This document shows, in pieces, positions 8,580-17,745 of a stretch of DNA of 64,000 bases. Made by a program: the position numbers and the translations under genes. The stretch's first letter is position 1, and every line of letters begins with the position of its first letter. The notes beneath the pieces were generated by a model. It was not told the origin of the DNA. It worked only from the letters and a program-made list of their open reading frames with translations, and did no database searches. Location: the NCBI GenBank assembly GCA_009377605.1, contig WHTT01000021.1:17466-81465 (forward strand), given 5' to 3'. The stretch is from Luteitalea sp. (GTDB lineage Bacteria; Acidobacteriota; Vicinamibacteria; Vicinamibacterales; Vicinamibacteraceae).

Positions 8580-9539
8580 ATGCCGCGGGTCGTCATCACC
8601 GGCGTCGCCGGATTCATCGGCTCCCACCTTGCCGAAACCCTCTTGGAACGTGGGTACGCGGTGATCGGAATCGATAACCTGCTCACGGGAGACGTGGCCA
8701 ACATCGCGCACTTGGTCAACCGCGACTTCCAGTTCATCAAGCACGATGTGACGAATTACATCTACATCGGCGGGACGGTCGACTACGTTCTCCACTGGGC
8801 GAGCCCGGCGAGCCCGATCGACTACCTGCAGCTGCCAATCCAGACCTTGAAGGTCGGGGCCCTCGGGACGCACAAGGCGCTTGGCCTCGCGAAGGAGAAG
8901 GGGGCCAAGTTCGTGCTGGCCTCGACCTCCGAAGTCTACGGTGATCCGCGCGAGCACCCGCAGAAGGAGTCCTACTGGGGCAACGTCAATCCGATCGGCC
9001 CGCGCGGCGTGTACGACGAAGCGAAACGATTCGCCGAAGCGATGACGGTCGCCTATCATCGCTACCACGGGCTGGATACGAAGATCGTCCGGATCTTCAA
9101 CACGTACGGGCCGCGCATGCGGGTGAGCGACGGCCGCGCGGTGCCTGAGTTCATCGGTCAAGCCCTCCGGGGCGAGTCGCTGAGCGTGTTCGGCGATGGC
9201 ACCCAAACACGAAGCTTCTGCTACATCACGGACCTGGTCGACGGGATCGTTCGCTTGATGGAATCGAACGTCAATGACCCCGTCAACATCGGCAACCCAC
9301 ACGAGCTCACGCTCGACGAGCTCGCTCGCACCATCATTCGTCTCACCGGCTCATCCAGCGAGGTCGTTCACAAGCCGCTGCCGGAAGACGACCCCAAGGT
9401 GCGCCGGCCCGACATCGGCCGGGCGCGCACGCTTCTCGGCTGGGAGCCAGGCGTCTCGCTGGAGAAAGGCCTGACGGACACGATTGCCTGGTTTCGCAAG
9501 AAGTTGGGTATCGACCAGACCATCGAGCGCAGCCGTTGA
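8580..9539 (+). CDS. NAD-dependent SDR, probable UDP-glucuronate decarboxylase (UDP-xylose synthase)
   Basis: Extended short-chain dehydrogenase of 319 aa. It has the NAD motif [19 protein letters not shown], the catalytic STSEVYGD serine/threonine, and YDEAKR carrying the Tyr-x3-Lys pair. [19 protein letters not shown] is the signature that separates UDP-xylose synthases from dTDP-glucose dehydratases. The reaction is UDP-glucuronate to UDP-xylose and CO2, directly downstream of Ugd, which fits the neighbouring ugd gene. The start is ATG 8580 right after the repeat arm. The family could in principle include other sugar epimerases. Confidence 0.88.
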   Translation: MPRVVITGVAGFIGSHLAETLLERGYAVIGIDNLLTGDVANIAHLVNRDFQFIKHDVTNYIYIGGTVDYVLHWASPASPIDYLQLPIQTLKVGALGTHKALGLAKEKGAKFVLASTSEVYGDPREHPQKESYWGNVNPIGPRGVYDEAKRFAEAMTVAYHRYHGLDTKIVRIFNTYGPRMRVSDGRAVPEFIGQALRGESLSVFGDGTQTRSFCYITDLVDGIVRLMESNVNDPVNIGNPHELTLDELARTIIRLTGSSSEVVHKPLPEDDPKVRRPDIGRARTLLGWEPGVSLEKGLTDTIAWFRKKLGIDQTIERSR

Positions 9540-9577
9540 GCACGCGGCTCGTTACTTACGCGGTTCCGCACGTCGCG

Positions 9578-9617
9578 CGCGGCCTTCAGGCCGCGTCGGA
9601 GGGGGCTAAAGTCCCCT
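9578..9617 (+). repeat. Two adjacent REP-like hairpins
   Basis: A stem CGCGGCC-TTCA-GGCCGCG (9578-9595) is followed at once by a second stem (9600-9617, AGGGG.. paired with ..CCCCT around TAAA). They sit between the end of the rightward epimerase gene and the end of a leftward membrane-protein gene, so they may also act as a bidirectional terminator, although no T-run follows. Confidence 0.6.
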
Positions 9618-10038
9618 CGCTACTCCGTACTGTGGCGAGCCAGCCGCCCGTGAAGGGGCCTACGACGTAGACACCCACCGAAGCCACCCAGAACCAGCCG
9701 GGATGCGCTGAGAGCACCAACATGTTGGTCAGCGCAATGGCGAAGAGCGACAGGCCGACGATTGTCGCGTGGAACATCGGCGCCCGCCCGGCGAAGCGTG
9801 CTGCGACCCACGCGCCGCCAATGGCCCCGACGGCCCCGGCCAGCAGCACGACGAAGAGTGCAGGCGGCGGCAGCGAGGCTACGTGGGCGCGCTGAGCCTC
9901 GACGTCACCAGGTTGGAGATCCGGCGGCCAAGGGTACATGAGGTTCCCAGCGGCCTCGATGGTAAGGGTGAGGAGCAGGCCGACCACGAATCCCGCAAAG
10001 ACTGCTCCTAGTGACCGGAAGAATCCATGCATCATCAC
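9586..10038 (-). CDS. Small integral membrane protein of unknown function
   Basis: 150 aa with about four predicted membrane helices: GAVFAGFVVGLLLTLTIEAAG near the start, ALFVVLLAGAVGAIGGAWVA, IVGLSLFAIALTNMLVL and WVASVGVYVVGPFTGGW. The loop after helix 1 contains YPWPPDLQPGDVEAQRAHV. I recognise no named family with certainty; similar small proteins are common near housekeeping genes in this phylum. It starts at ATG-rich MMMHGF with a purine-rich stretch upstream. The last codons overlap the REP-like hairpin region. Confidence 0.65.
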   Translation of the reverse strand: MMMHGFFRSLGAVFAGFVVGLLLTLTIEAAGNLMYPWPPDLQPGDVEAQRAHVASLPPPALFVVLLAGAVGAIGGAWVAARFAGRAPMFHATIVGLSLFAIALTNMLVLSAHPGWFWVASVGVYVVGPFTGGWLATVRSSEGTLAPSDAA

Positions 10039-10147
10039 ATCTCCTATCGTAACGAATGACGCACAATCTTAGTCCTTAGGAGATTTCAGGCCGCGCGCAG
10101 CGGGGGCCGAGCCAACAAAGAGCCCCAGTAAAGCTGAGGTCTCCTCC

Positions 10148-10702
10148 TCAGTGCTCTCTGATGATGCGCGCGGCGCGCACCAGATAGTGCAGGCCGGAAA
10201 CAATCGTGATGGCCAGCGCCGCCCAGACGAACACGCTCGGGACGACCGACGGACGCGCGATGTAATTGTAGTAGAGCGTGATCACGCCGGTCCCGACGTA
10301 GATGGCCGTGGCGAGCTTGCCGTATATCGACGGCCGGAACGTCCGCTGCTCCACCGCCAGGTTGAAGATGGCAACGGTCGCCACGATGCCAATATCGCGG
10401 CTGAGCACGAGCACGGTCAGCCAGACCGGGAGGCGATGCAGGAGATGCGGCAGCGGCAGCGTCAATAGCACGAATGCCGTCAGCAGCAGCAGCTTGTCAG
10501 CCACCGGATCGAGCCAGGCCCCGAGCGCGGTCTTCTGGCCGGAGCGTCGCGCGATGACGCCATCGAGCAGGTCCGTGAGCCCGGCGAGGAGGAAGACCAG
10601 CAGGCCCGTGCCGAGGTGGCCGTACAGGACGAGCAGCGCAAACGCCGGGATGAGCAGCATCCGCAGCAGCGTGAGCTGATTGGCGGGCGTCAGGACAGAC
10701 AT
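10148..10702 (-). CDS. pgsA: CDP-diacylglycerol-glycerol-3-phosphate 3-phosphatidyltransferase
   Basis: Integral membrane enzyme of phosphatidylglycerol synthesis, 184 aa. The CDP-alcohol phosphotransferase signature DG-x2-AR-x8-G-x3-D-x3-D is fully present within LDGVIARRSGQKTALGAWLD and the following PVADK. Hydrophobic helices occupy the rest. ATG 10702 (MSVLTPANQLTLLR) is chosen because the longer open frame upstream is only the CAGTGATCA repeat array. It is probably transcribed with the TPR/SLH gene to its right. Confidence 0.92.
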   Translation of the reverse strand: MSVLTPANQLTLLRMLLIPAFALLVLYGHLGTGLLVFLLAGLTDLLDGVIARRSGQKTALGAWLDPVADKLLLLTAFVLLTLPLPHLLHRLPVWLTVLVLSRDIGIVATVAIFNLAVEQRTFRPSIYGKLATAIYVGTGVITLYYNYIARPSVVPSVFVWAALAITIVSGLHYLVRAARIIREH

Positions 10703-10705
10703 GGA

Positions 10706-10742
10706 AGTGGTCAGGGGCCAGTGATCAAAACCACTGATCACT
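10706..10742 (+). repeat. Short CAGTGGN-type heptamer array
   Basis: The spacer between pgsA and the TPR/SLH gene contains GTGGTCAGGGGCCAGTGATC followed by the complementary CCACTGATCACTACTC. It is a small member of the same paired family as 4499-4622. Confidence 0.65.
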
Positions 10743-12168
10743 ACTCATGATTCACCGTTAGTCCCGCTTCTTCTGCCAACTGCGCGAGTCGCTCCACCGC
10801 GGCGACCGCCTCACTCCCTGACACGGTCTCAGCGGGAGCGAACGTGCCGTCCTCGCGGACGCGCATGATACCGGCCGCCACCGCGCGCGAGGCTTCGGCA
10901 TAGAGCAAGTGGCTCGATTCCATATCGGCAAACGATTGACGCGCCCGGTCCCACGAAGCGGCCAGCGCCGGTCGGCTCGTGCCGATCAGCGCCAAGACGC
11001 GGCTCGCCGCCGTGGCGAGCTCGCCACGGGTGAGTCTGGCCTCCGGTTGAAACGTGTGGTTGCCGTAGACGTCCATGATACCGGACTGTGCGACACCAAG
11101 AATCCAGGACTCGGCCCAGTGGCGCCGGGTATCGGTCAGCAGCACCGACGACTGGGATGCCCTCTCGATGACCGGCGCGAGCCGAATGCCAAACATCGCC
11201 GCAAGATCGCCGCGCCCGATCGCGACGGCGCCCGGAATGGTCTGGTACGCCGCTGGGAGCCGCTCGACCTCCGTGCGTGCTTCGAGCGCCTCGATGCGGG
11301 GTGCCACATCCAAGGTCGGATCCAAGCTCGCAGCCTCTCGGTAGGCAGCGAGCGCCGCATCCCTCTTCCCTTGCTGCTCACGCAGTTGACCCAGGACCTG
11401 GTACGACACTGCATCGCTGGGATCGAGCGCGATCGCCCGCTCCACGTGGGCTAGGGCCCGGTCGAGCTCACCCAGCTCGCGCTCGACTTGCGCGAGGTCG
11501 CGGTACAGGAATCCGCTCTCCGGAGACGCAGTAATCGCTCGCTGGTAGTAGGCGCGGGCGCGTGGCAGCTCGCCACGCTGTCGTGCTTGCTCTGCTGCGG
11601 CTACATCGGCCTGTACCGCACGAAAGCGAATGACCTCGATCCGTTGGCGGACGTTGGTGAGCCCCGGATCGGCGGAGAGCGCCGCCTCGTACGCCGCCAA
11701 CGCGTCGCCATCACGCTGGAGCATCAGCAGCGTTTCGGCACGACCCAGCAGGGCGGGCGCGTAGGCCGGTGCGTGCCCAAGCGCACGGTCGAAATGCTCG
11801 AGCGCCGCGTCGGCTTGCTTCTGCGCCAGCTCGCTGAATCCCAACCCGGTCGCAGCCGGATAGAACGTCGACTCGCGCGAGAGCACGCGTTCGAAGTCGC
11901 GGGCCGCTTGGTCGGCACGCCCGGTTTGGAGGAGCGACCAGGCCCGCTGGTGATCAGTGGTGAGGGTGCCCGCAGTCCGCGCGAGATCATCGGTGACGGC
12001 GGGAAACGGGAACTGCGGATACGCCGGCGTGGCTGGCGGCGTGACGGGAGCAGTGCGCCGCGCACAGGCCGCCGCAACCGACAGCAGCAGGACGATCGCC
12101 AGGGCCCGGGAGACGACGCGAACGCCGCGAGAACCGCTCGCGCCAGCGAGATCCGATCCGCCGATCAT
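10741..12168 (-). CDS. Lipoprotein with TPR repeats and C-terminal SLH-like repeats
   Basis: 475 aa. The N-terminus has a lipoprotein signal ending LLLSVAAAC. Several tetratricopeptide repeats follow, with typical A-x3-Y-x2-A-L patterns such as DALAAYEAALSADPG and RALAHVERAIALDP. The last 150 residues contain two SLH-like units (GVAQSGIMDVYGNHTFQPEA and GIMRVREDGTFAPAETVSGS). SLH-like domains usually tether proteins to the cell wall or envelope. Its ATG overlaps the hflX stop in an ATGA arrangement. The protein probably acts as an envelope-bound scaffold; no enzymatic domain is visible. Confidence 0.8.
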   Translation of the reverse strand: MIGGSDLAGASGSRGVRVVSRALAIVLLLSVAAACARRTAPVTPPATPAYPQFPFPAVTDDLARTAGTLTTDHQRAWSLLQTGRADQAARDFERVLSRESTFYPAATGLGFSELAQKQADAALEHFDRALGHAPAYAPALLGRAETLLMLQRDGDALAAYEAALSADPGLTNVRQRIEVIRFRAVQADVAAAEQARQRGELPRARAYYQRAITASPESGFLYRDLAQVERELGELDRALAHVERAIALDPSDAVSYQVLGQLREQQGKRDAALAAYREAASLDPTLDVAPRIEALEARTEVERLPAAYQTIPGAVAIGRGDLAAMFGIRLAPVIERASQSSVLLTDTRRHWAESWILGVAQSGIMDVYGNHTFQPEARLTRGELATAASRVLALIGTSRPALAASWDRARQSFADMESSHLLYAEASRAVAAGIMRVREDGTFAPAETVSGSEAVAAVERLAQLAEEAGLTVNHE

Positions 12169-13451
12169 CCCACGTCCGCTCCACGGAAGCGCGCGACCAG
12201 CCGACGCGGCACCTCGGCTTCGATCGAGACGCGACGACCATGAGCCGCATGTTGCAAGACGCGCGCGTAACGATACAACCGCGACAACAGCTCGCGATCC
12301 TTCGCTTGGTCCGGGTCGAGATCCATCGTGATGCGACGCGTGTCGAGCGCCAGCGCGGAAGCGACGGCTCGCAGGAGCGGCTCGACGCCTTCACCCCGCA
12401 GCGCCGATACGAAGAACGCAGCCGGGTATCGCTGTTCCAGCCGAGACCGTTGCTCCGGCGTCAACGCGTCGCACTTGTTGAACACGACGAGCTGATCGAC
12501 TTCGGTGGCCCCGACCTCTGCCAGCACGCGCGTCACGGCGTCCATTTGGTGGGAGGCTGACGCGCGTGCGGCATCCACGACGTGGAGCAAGAGATCCGCT
12601 TTTGCTACTTCTTCGAGCGTCGCGCGAAACGCCGCCACGAGCGTGTGAGGAAGCCGGTCGATGAATCCAACCGTGTCCGAGAGCAGCACGGCTTGTCGAC
12701 CGGGGAGCTTCAGCTCACGGGCGAGCGGATCCAACGTCACGAAGAGGGCATCCGATTCGGTGGCCCCCGCCTTCGTCAAGAGATTGAACAGCGTCGTCTT
12801 GCCGGCGTTGGTATAGCCGACCAGCGCCACGGTCGGACGTGCCGTCCGGCGTCGGCGCTCGCGCAACCGGGCGCGACGTTGCTCCACGGCAGCCAAGGCG
12901 CGGGTGAGCGACGTGATGCGCAAGCGAATTTTGCGGCGGTCCGTTTCGAGCTTGGTCTCACCCGGACCACGCGTGCCGATGCCACCGCCGAGCCGCGAGA
13001 ACGCTGCAGCCGATCCGACCAGGCGCGGAAGCAGATACCTGAGCTGCGCCAACTCGACCTGGAGCTTCCCCTCACGCGTGCGGGCACGTCTCGCGAAGAT
13101 GTCGAGAATGAGCTGCGTGCGGTCGATCACACGCCGATCCAACCGATCCTCCAAATTACGTAACTGGGCCGGCGAGAGCTCATGATCGAAGATCACGAGG
13201 TGTGCTTCGTGCGTCGCGCACGCGGCTGCGACGTCAGCCACTTTTCCGGGACCAATGAGCGTTGCCGGATCGGGCCGAGGCCGCTCCTGAATCATCGTGG
13301 CAACGACCGTGGCCCCGGCGGCTTCGGCCAGGCCGGCGAGCTCCTGTCGGTGCTCGTCGGTATCGGTGCACCGGCCCGATATCGGAAGCAGCACGAGCAC
13401 GGTGCGCTCCCGCGTCTCTCGACCCGTGAACGCGCTCTCTGACAGTGTCAC
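12165..13451 (-). CDS. hflX: Ribosome-associated GTPase HflX
   Basis: GTPase that binds and splits stalled or inactive ribosomes, 428 aa. The N-terminal HflX domain contains LIGPGKVADV and FDHELSPAQLRNLEDRL. The linker has GGGIGTRGPGETKLETDRR. The G domain has the P-loop GYTNAGKTT (residues 212-220), DPLARELKLP, the G3 motif DTVGFIDRLP and the G4 motif FNKCD. The start is GTG 13451, overlapping the tsaC stop by four bases. It sits in a tight leftward chain with tsaC and the TPR/SLH gene. Confidence 0.94.
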   Translation of the reverse strand: MTLSESAFTGRETRERTVLVLLPISGRCTDTDEHRQELAGLAEAAGATVVATMIQERPRPDPATLIGPGKVADVAAACATHEAHLVIFDHELSPAQLRNLEDRLDRRVIDRTQLILDIFARRARTREGKLQVELAQLRYLLPRLVGSAAAFSRLGGGIGTRGPGETKLETDRRKIRLRITSLTRALAAVEQRRARLRERRRRTARPTVALVGYTNAGKTTLFNLLTKAGATESDALFVTLDPLARELKLPGRQAVLLSDTVGFIDRLPHTLVAAFRATLEEVAKADLLLHVVDAARASASHQMDAVTRVLAEVGATEVDQLVVFNKCDALTPEQRSRLEQRYPAAFFVSALRGEGVEPLLRAVASALALDTRRITMDLDPDQAKDRELLSRLYRYARVLQHAAHGRRVSIEAEVPRRLVARFRGADVG

Positions 13452-14080
13452 TCGAGCGATTCTAGCACGTGCCCCCAGGTGAGTGCCCCTTCGCGCAGGA
13501 GCTGTGGTGCGGTCCCGCGTATATCGACGATCGTTGATGGAGCGACCGCGGGTGCAGGTCCACCGTCCAGGACGAGCGCGACCGTCGTACCAAACACACG
13601 AGTCACCTCATCGGCCGACTCTGCCGGCGATCCGCTCGCCTTATTGGCGCTGGTCGAGGTCACCGGCCGCTCGACGGCGGCCGCGAGAGCACGGGCAACG
13701 TCGCTCGCGGGCACGCGCACAGCCACCGAGCCGTCCGGTGCGACAATGCCAGGAGCGAGCGGACGGCTTGCGGTCATGACGAGGGTCAGCGGGCCGGGCC
13801 ACAAGCGTTGCGCGAGCCGCAGACCGAGCGGCGGCAGCGAGCCGACATGCGCAGCAACCTGCTCGAGGTCAGCAGCGATAATCGGCAGGGCCTTATCGGT
13901 CGGGCGTTCCTTGAGCGCCATGACCGCACGAACGGCGCGCGCGTCGTTGGCCGCGGCACCGAGCGCATATAGCGTATCCGTGGGATAGGCGACGATCTGT
14001 CCCGTCCGCAGCAGCGCGACGGCCCGCTCGATCGCCGTGGCCCATCGCTGCCGGACGTCACAGACTTCGACGCGCTGCAT
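13448..14080 (-). CDS. tsaC: L-threonylcarbamoyladenylate synthase (Sua5/YrdC family)
   Basis: First enzyme of the tRNA t6A37 modification pathway, making threonylcarbamoyl-AMP from threonine, bicarbonate and ATP. The 210-aa length fits the short TsaC form rather than the long Sua5 form. Recognisable segments are GQIVAYPTDTLYALGAAAND, KERPTDKALPIIA, LWPGPLTLV, VAVRVPA and TSTSANKASG. ATG 14080 is preferred to the TTG four codons upstream. The stop overlaps hflX by four bases, coupling the two. Confidence 0.92.
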   Translation of the reverse strand: MQRVEVCDVRQRWATAIERAVALLRTGQIVAYPTDTLYALGAAANDARAVRAVMALKERPTDKALPIIAADLEQVAAHVGSLPPLGLRLAQRLWPGPLTLVMTASRPLAPGIVAPDGSVAVRVPASDVARALAAAVERPVTSTSANKASGSPAESADEVTRVFGTTVALVLDGGPAPAVAPSTIVDIRGTAPQLLREGALTWGHVLESLE

Positions 14081-14092
14081 TATTGATTCCAA

Positions 14093-14124
14093 CGGCCGCC
14101 TCGGCGAGGCGGCCCTACCCTCGT
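14093..14124 (+). repeat. Dispersed palindromic (REP-like) element, copy 1
   Basis: An imperfect palindrome built on GGCCGCCTCGGCGAGGCGGCC followed by CTACCCTCGT is written here only by position: the two arms meet at about 14103. A second copy with two substitutions lies at 23254-23286, in another intergenic spacer. The pair suggests a mobile REP-type unit scattered through the chromosome. Confidence 0.7.
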
Positions 14125-14193
14125 CGAATCGTAGGGTGCGTTCGCCGAACGCGCCGTGTTCGCAACCCGAAGGGTTTCACGTCTCGAGGGTCC

Positions 14194-14340
14194 ATGAGCG
14201 CACGCAAATCGTCCAAGCCGCGCCTCCCTCGGGCTCCGCTGCCGCGACAGCGTGGCGGTGTGCACGAGGACCGCTCGAAACGGCCGTTTCGGCGCGCGAA
14301 GCACAAGAAGGACCCGCGCCGACTTCGCGATGACGAGTAG
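14194..14340 (+). CDS. Small basic protein of unknown function (48 aa)
   Basis: An ATG at 14194 opens a 48-aa frame starting MSARKSSKPRLPRAPLPRQR and ending in Arg/Lys-rich KRPFRRAKHKKDPRRLRDDE. It is divergent from tsaC and lies just before a repeat array. The composition, with prolines in the first half and basic residues throughout, resembles small nucleic-acid-binding proteins of unknown function in this phylum, but I cannot name a family. The reading could be a chance frame in high-GC DNA. Confidence 0.45.
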   Translation: MSARKSSKPRLPRAPLPRQRGGVHEDRSKRPFRRAKHKKDPRRLRDDE

Positions 14341-14343
14341 CCA

Positions 14344-14522
14344 CGAAGGGGTCTAGAGGGATCTAGGGATTAAGGGATCGAGGGGTCAAGGGATCGAGGG
14401 GTCAAGGGATCGAGGGGTCAAGGGGTGAATCGCCGATCGGAGGTCACCGTCGCTGCTGCTCCATCCTCCGAAGTCCCCTTCCCTTGATCCCTAGATCCCT
14501 TGACCCCTAGCCGCATCCCTCC
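14344..14522 (+). repeat. Paired 8-bp degenerate arrays (TCAAGGGA type)
   Basis: The left arm (14350-14425) repeats TCAAGGGA and TCGAGGGG octamers. The right arm (14478-14522) carries the complementary CCCTTGAT, CCCTAGAT and CCCTTGAC units. About 50 unique bases lie between. It fills the gap in front of the 3' end of glpX. Relatives are at 16785-16850, 27896-28062 and 38285-38318. Confidence 0.88.
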
Positions 14523-14525
14523 CCC

Positions 14526-15512
14526 CTAGAAGAACCTGACTTTGAAGTCCGTCGTGCTCTTCACGTGAATCGTGTCGATGAACCGAATCCGCTTTGGCCT
14601 GGTCTGCATGATGAGCGAGTAGGTTCGCACACCATCGCCGAAGAAGCGCACGCCCTTGAGCAACGAGCCATCCGTCACGCCTGTGGCTGCGAAGATGATC
14701 GAGTCGGCTGGCGCCAGATCCTCCGAGGTGTACACCCGCTTGGTGTCGGTGATCCCCATCTGCCGGCAGCGCGCTTCCTGTTCCGCGTCGTTGATGATCA
14801 GTCGCGCGAACAGCTCGCCGTTCAGGCAGCGCATGGCGGCGGCGGTCAGCACACCCTCCGGTGCACCGCCGATCCCCATCACTGCATGGATGCCGTTCCC
14901 GCCCACCGCCGCCGCGATGCTGGCGGAGAGGTCACCGTCGCCAATCAGGCGGATGCGTGCGCCGACCGCCCGAATCTGACGAATCAGCTCTTCGTGGCGC
15001 GGCCTGTTCAAGACCACGACCACCAGGTCATCCACGCGACGATTCAGCGATTTGGCGATCCCGCGCAGGTTGTGTGCCACCGGCGCATCGAGAAACACCG
15101 CATGCTTCGCCTCGGTCCCGACAACGAGCTTGTCCATGTAGATGTCGGGCGCATGCAGCAAGCCGTTCTCATCCGACGCGGCAAGCACCGCGATGGCATC
15201 CGAATCGCCCAAGGCGCAGAGGTTCGTGCCCTCGAGCGGATCCACCGCGATGTCGATCTTCGGGAACTTGTCGGTCGTCTCGCCGACGCCCATCCCCACG
15301 CGCTCGCCGATGTAGAGCATCGGCGCCTGGTCGCGCTCTCCCTCACCAATCACGATCGTCCCATCGATAGGCACGGTGTCGAGCGTCGTCCGCATGGCGG
15401 TCACGGCGGCTGCGTCTGATTTGTGTCGGTCGCCCTGCCCCATCGTGTGCGCCGACGAAATGGCCGCCTGCTCGACAACGCGGAGGAATTCAAGAGACAG
15501 ATCCGATTCCAT
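14526..15512 (-). CDS. glpX: Fructose-1,6-bisphosphatase class II
   Basis: Gluconeogenic phosphatase (fructose 1,6-bisphosphate to fructose 6-phosphate), cytosolic, metal dependent, 328 aa. Motifs visible are [19 protein letters not shown], the metal-binding [31 protein letters not shown] and [22 protein letters not shown] 15512 ([17 protein letters not shown]) matches the usual GlpX start; the longer open frame upstream is a palindromic spacer (GCCCGACC-CAA-GGTCGGGC at 15534-15552) read as protein. The gene stands alone between repeat-bearing spacers. Confidence 0.94.
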   Translation of the reverse strand: MESDLSLEFLRVVEQAAISSAHTMGQGDRHKSDAAAVTAMRTTLDTVPIDGTIVIGEGERDQAPMLYIGERVGMGVGETTDKFPKIDIAVDPLEGTNLCALGDSDAIAVLAASDENGLLHAPDIYMDKLVVGTEAKHAVFLDAPVAHNLRGIAKSLNRRVDDLVVVVLNRPRHEELIRQIRAVGARIRLIGDGDLSASIAAAVGGNGIHAVMGIGGAPEGVLTAAAMRCLNGELFARLIINDAEQEARCRQMGITDTKRVYTSEDLAPADSIIFAATGVTDGSLLKGVRFFGDGVRTYSLIMQTRPKRIRFIDTIHVKSTTDFKVRFF

Positions 15513-15552
15513 GACGGAGCCTCTCACTGATGCGCCCGACCCAAGGTCGGGC

Positions 15553-16773
15553 CTACTTCTCGCCTGGCGTCGCTGCCCGGTACGCCGGTAGCTCGCAGCG
15601 CGTCGCCCGATCCACACGGTATTCGAGCAGGTAGTCCGCCTGCATCAGCTTGTGGATCTCGCGTGTCCCCTCGTAGATCACGGCGCCCTTGCAGTTGCGA
15701 TAGAAGCGCCCGACGGGATACTCATCTGAATACCCATTCGCGCCGTGCACTTGTACCGCGTCGCTCGCCGCTCGCTCCGAGGCCACGGTCGCAAACCACT
15801 TCGCCAGGCCGGTCTCGCGTGTATTGCGGCGCCCCACGTTCTTCAACCACCCCGCACGCAGCCACAGCAGCCGCGCCGCCTGGTAGTCCGATTCCATGTG
15901 CGCAATCATCTCCTTGACGAGCTGGTGCTGCCCGATCTCGACGCCAAACGCAGTTCGCACCTTCGCGTACGCAACGCTCGCATCACGGCAGGCCCGAATC
16001 AGCCCGGTGGCGCCCGCTGCCACGGTGTAGCGCCCTTGATCCAGCGCAAACATCGCGATCTTGAATCCCTCACCCTCGCGGCCCAGCCGATTCTCCTCCG
16101 ATAGCTCGACCTCGTCCATCTTGAAGAAGCCGGTGTTTCCGGCGAGGATGCCCCACTTGTGCTCGAGCGTCCCACTCGAGAAGCCCTGGGAGGCGCGTTC
16201 CACGATGAACGCGCTCAATCCGGACGAATCGCGCTGCTTCTTCTTGTCGAGATCGGTCCATGCGAAGACCAGGAAGTGATCAGCGACATCGCCCAGTGAG
16301 ATCCACATCTTCTCGCCGCTGATGACGTAGCGATCGCCCTGCTTGCGCGCAACGGTCTCGATGCCGCGGACGTCGCTGCCTGCCGCAGGCTCGGTCAAGC
16401 CGAACGTCGCAATCTTCTCTCCCTTTGCCTGCGGCACGAGATAGCGCTGCTTTTGCGCCTCGGTGCCCCATGTCAGCAGGGAGAGCGAATTGAGGCCGAC
16501 GTGCACCGACAGAATGACGCGCAGCGAGGTGTCGATGAGCTCGAGCTCCTCGCTTGCGATGCCAAGGCTGATGTAGTCCATGCCCGCGCCGCCGTACTCG
16601 GCTGGAATGCAGACGCCGAGGAGACCGAGATCCGCCATCTGGGGCAGAATGCCTCGATCGAACGTATGTGTGCGGTCCAACTCGGCGATGCGCGGTGCAA
16701 CCTCCCGCTGTCCCCATTCACGCACCGTTTGCTCGAGTAAACGATGTTCCTCTGTGAGCTCGAAATCAATCAT
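15553..16773 (-). CDS. Acyl-CoA dehydrogenase
   Basis: FAD enzyme of fatty-acid or branched-chain acyl-CoA oxidation, 406 aa, the family's standard length. The N-terminal helical domain starts [20 protein letters not shown]. The FAD-binding segments are [19 protein letters not shown] and [20 protein letters not shown]. The C-terminal domain contains [20 protein letters not shown] and the catalytic base E368 in [10 protein letters not shown]. Position 368 in YEGT is the short-chain/butyryl-like placement. It is probably in one leftward unit with glpX. The exact substrate is undetermined. Confidence 0.93.
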   Translation of the reverse strand: MIDFELTEEHRLLEQTVREWGQREVAPRIAELDRTHTFDRGILPQMADLGLLGVCIPAEYGGAGMDYISLGIASEELELIDTSLRVILSVHVGLNSLSLLTWGTEAQKQRYLVPQAKGEKIATFGLTEPAAGSDVRGIETVARKQGDRYVISGEKMWISLGDVADHFLVFAWTDLDKKKQRDSSGLSAFIVERASQGFSSGTLEHKWGILAGNTGFFKMDEVELSEENRLGREGEGFKIAMFALDQGRYTVAAGATGLIRACRDASVAYAKVRTAFGVEIGQHQLVKEMIAHMESDYQAARLLWLRAGWLKNVGRRNTRETGLAKWFATVASERAASDAVQVHGANGYSDEYPVGRFYRNCKGAVIYEGTREIHKLMQADYLLEYRVDRATRCELPAYRAATPGEK

Positions 16774-16784
16774 GGCAGGGTCAG

Positions 16785-16850
16785 CTTAGGGGAAAGGGGG
16801 GAAGGGGTAAAGGGGTAAAGGGGTAAAGGGGTCAAGGGATCCAGGGGTCA
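16785..16850 (+). repeat. 8-bp degenerate array (AAGGGGTA/TCAAGGGA type), one arm
   Basis: Runs of AAGGGGTA followed by TCAAGGGATCCAGGGGTCAA fill the 70-bp gap between the acyl-CoA dehydrogenase start and the end of the SAM-hydrolase gene. Only one orientation is present. Confidence 0.75.
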
Positions 16851-17657
16851 AGCCGTACTGTCGTCGTCAGCACGCCGGCGAACCACGACCGGCGCGAGGC
16901 GGCGACAGCCGGTGAGCGCCGCGGCGCTGGCGGACCGCGCCGCGAGCTCCAGCGTTCCAGCGCTGCCGATCAAGCCGCAGATCTCTCTATCGCCGATGTC
17001 GGTATACGTGCCGACCAAGCGGGACACCGGCTGATCGGCCAGGCGCACGACGATCGGGCCCTCAGCCATCAGCCGTTCTAGGGATCGACGCGGGATATTG
17101 GTAATCAGGTTTCCAAAGCGATCGACTCGTACGACCGCTCCAACGATGTTGTCTTCACCAACCAGTGGCTCGGGCAAGTCGAGCCTGACGGGATCGGAGA
17201 CTGGCGGGCCGAACAACTCCAGCGCCTCGCCGCGCGCGAGCCAGGCGGCCGCCGGGGCGAAGCGGTCGCGACCTTCGAACGTACGACTGACGGTTGGACG
17301 GAAATAACGCGGTTCCGCAAGCTCGACGATGCGCTTCGGCGGGAGCGCTGCGAAGGCAGCCGACAGGACACCGTTATCGGGCGCCACGAAACGATACCCG
17401 CCGGTCTCCGCCGCGAGACCACGGCGCGCGCCGCCAACACCAGGATCCACGACCACGAGGAAGACCGTGCCGGTTGGGAAGAACTGGAACGCCGCCGCAA
17501 GCTCCTGAGCGGCGGCCGCAACATCGTGCGGCGGAATCTGATGTGTGATGTCGATGAAGAGCGCTTCGGGACAGACCCCTACGGCCACTGCCTTCATCGT
17601 ACCGACGTAGTGGTCTTCTAATCCAAAATCGGTGAGGAGCGCGATGATCGGTCTCAC
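16848..17657 (-). CDS. SAM hydrolase / hydroxide adenosyltransferase (DUF62)
   Basis: 269 aa of the S-adenosyl-L-methionine hydroxide adenosyltransferase family (DUF62), which cleave SAM to adenosine and methionine. The N-terminus IIALLTDFGLEDHYVGTMKA carries the conserved aspartate and the DxG-x2-D region. VDPGVGG and FVAPDNGVLS are further signatures. The C-terminal barrel has VVRVDRFGNLITNI. The family relatives are fluorinase-like in fold, but the chlorinase/fluorinase-specific loops cannot be judged here. The biological role in bacteria is not settled. Confidence 0.87.
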   Translation of the reverse strand: MRPIIALLTDFGLEDHYVGTMKAVAVGVCPEALFIDITHQIPPHDVAAAAQELAAAFQFFPTGTVFLVVVDPGVGGARRGLAAETGGYRFVAPDNGVLSAAFAALPPKRIVELAEPRYFRPTVSRTFEGRDRFAPAAAWLARGEALELFGPPVSDPVRLDLPEPLVGEDNIVGAVVRVDRFGNLITNIPRRSLERLMAEGPIVVRLADQPVSRLVGTYTDIGDREICGLIGSAGTLELAARSASAAALTGCRRLAPVVVRRRADDDSTA

Positions 17658-17745
17658 CTCGGACCTTACTGCCCTCGTCGAAGCTTGAACCTCGTCGCTC
17701 GAACCTTACTGTCTGCCTCGGACCTCGTGACTCGAACCTTTTTCG
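17655..17745 (+). repeat. 7-bp degenerate array (TCGAACC/TCGGACC type)
   Basis: Units such as CTCGGACC, CTCGAACC and CTTGAACC occur at least six times across the gap between the SAM-hydrolase start and the methyltransferase gene. The array supplies the stop codon and about the last 25 codons of the methyltransferase. A related array lies near 23320-23380. Confidence 0.75.
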
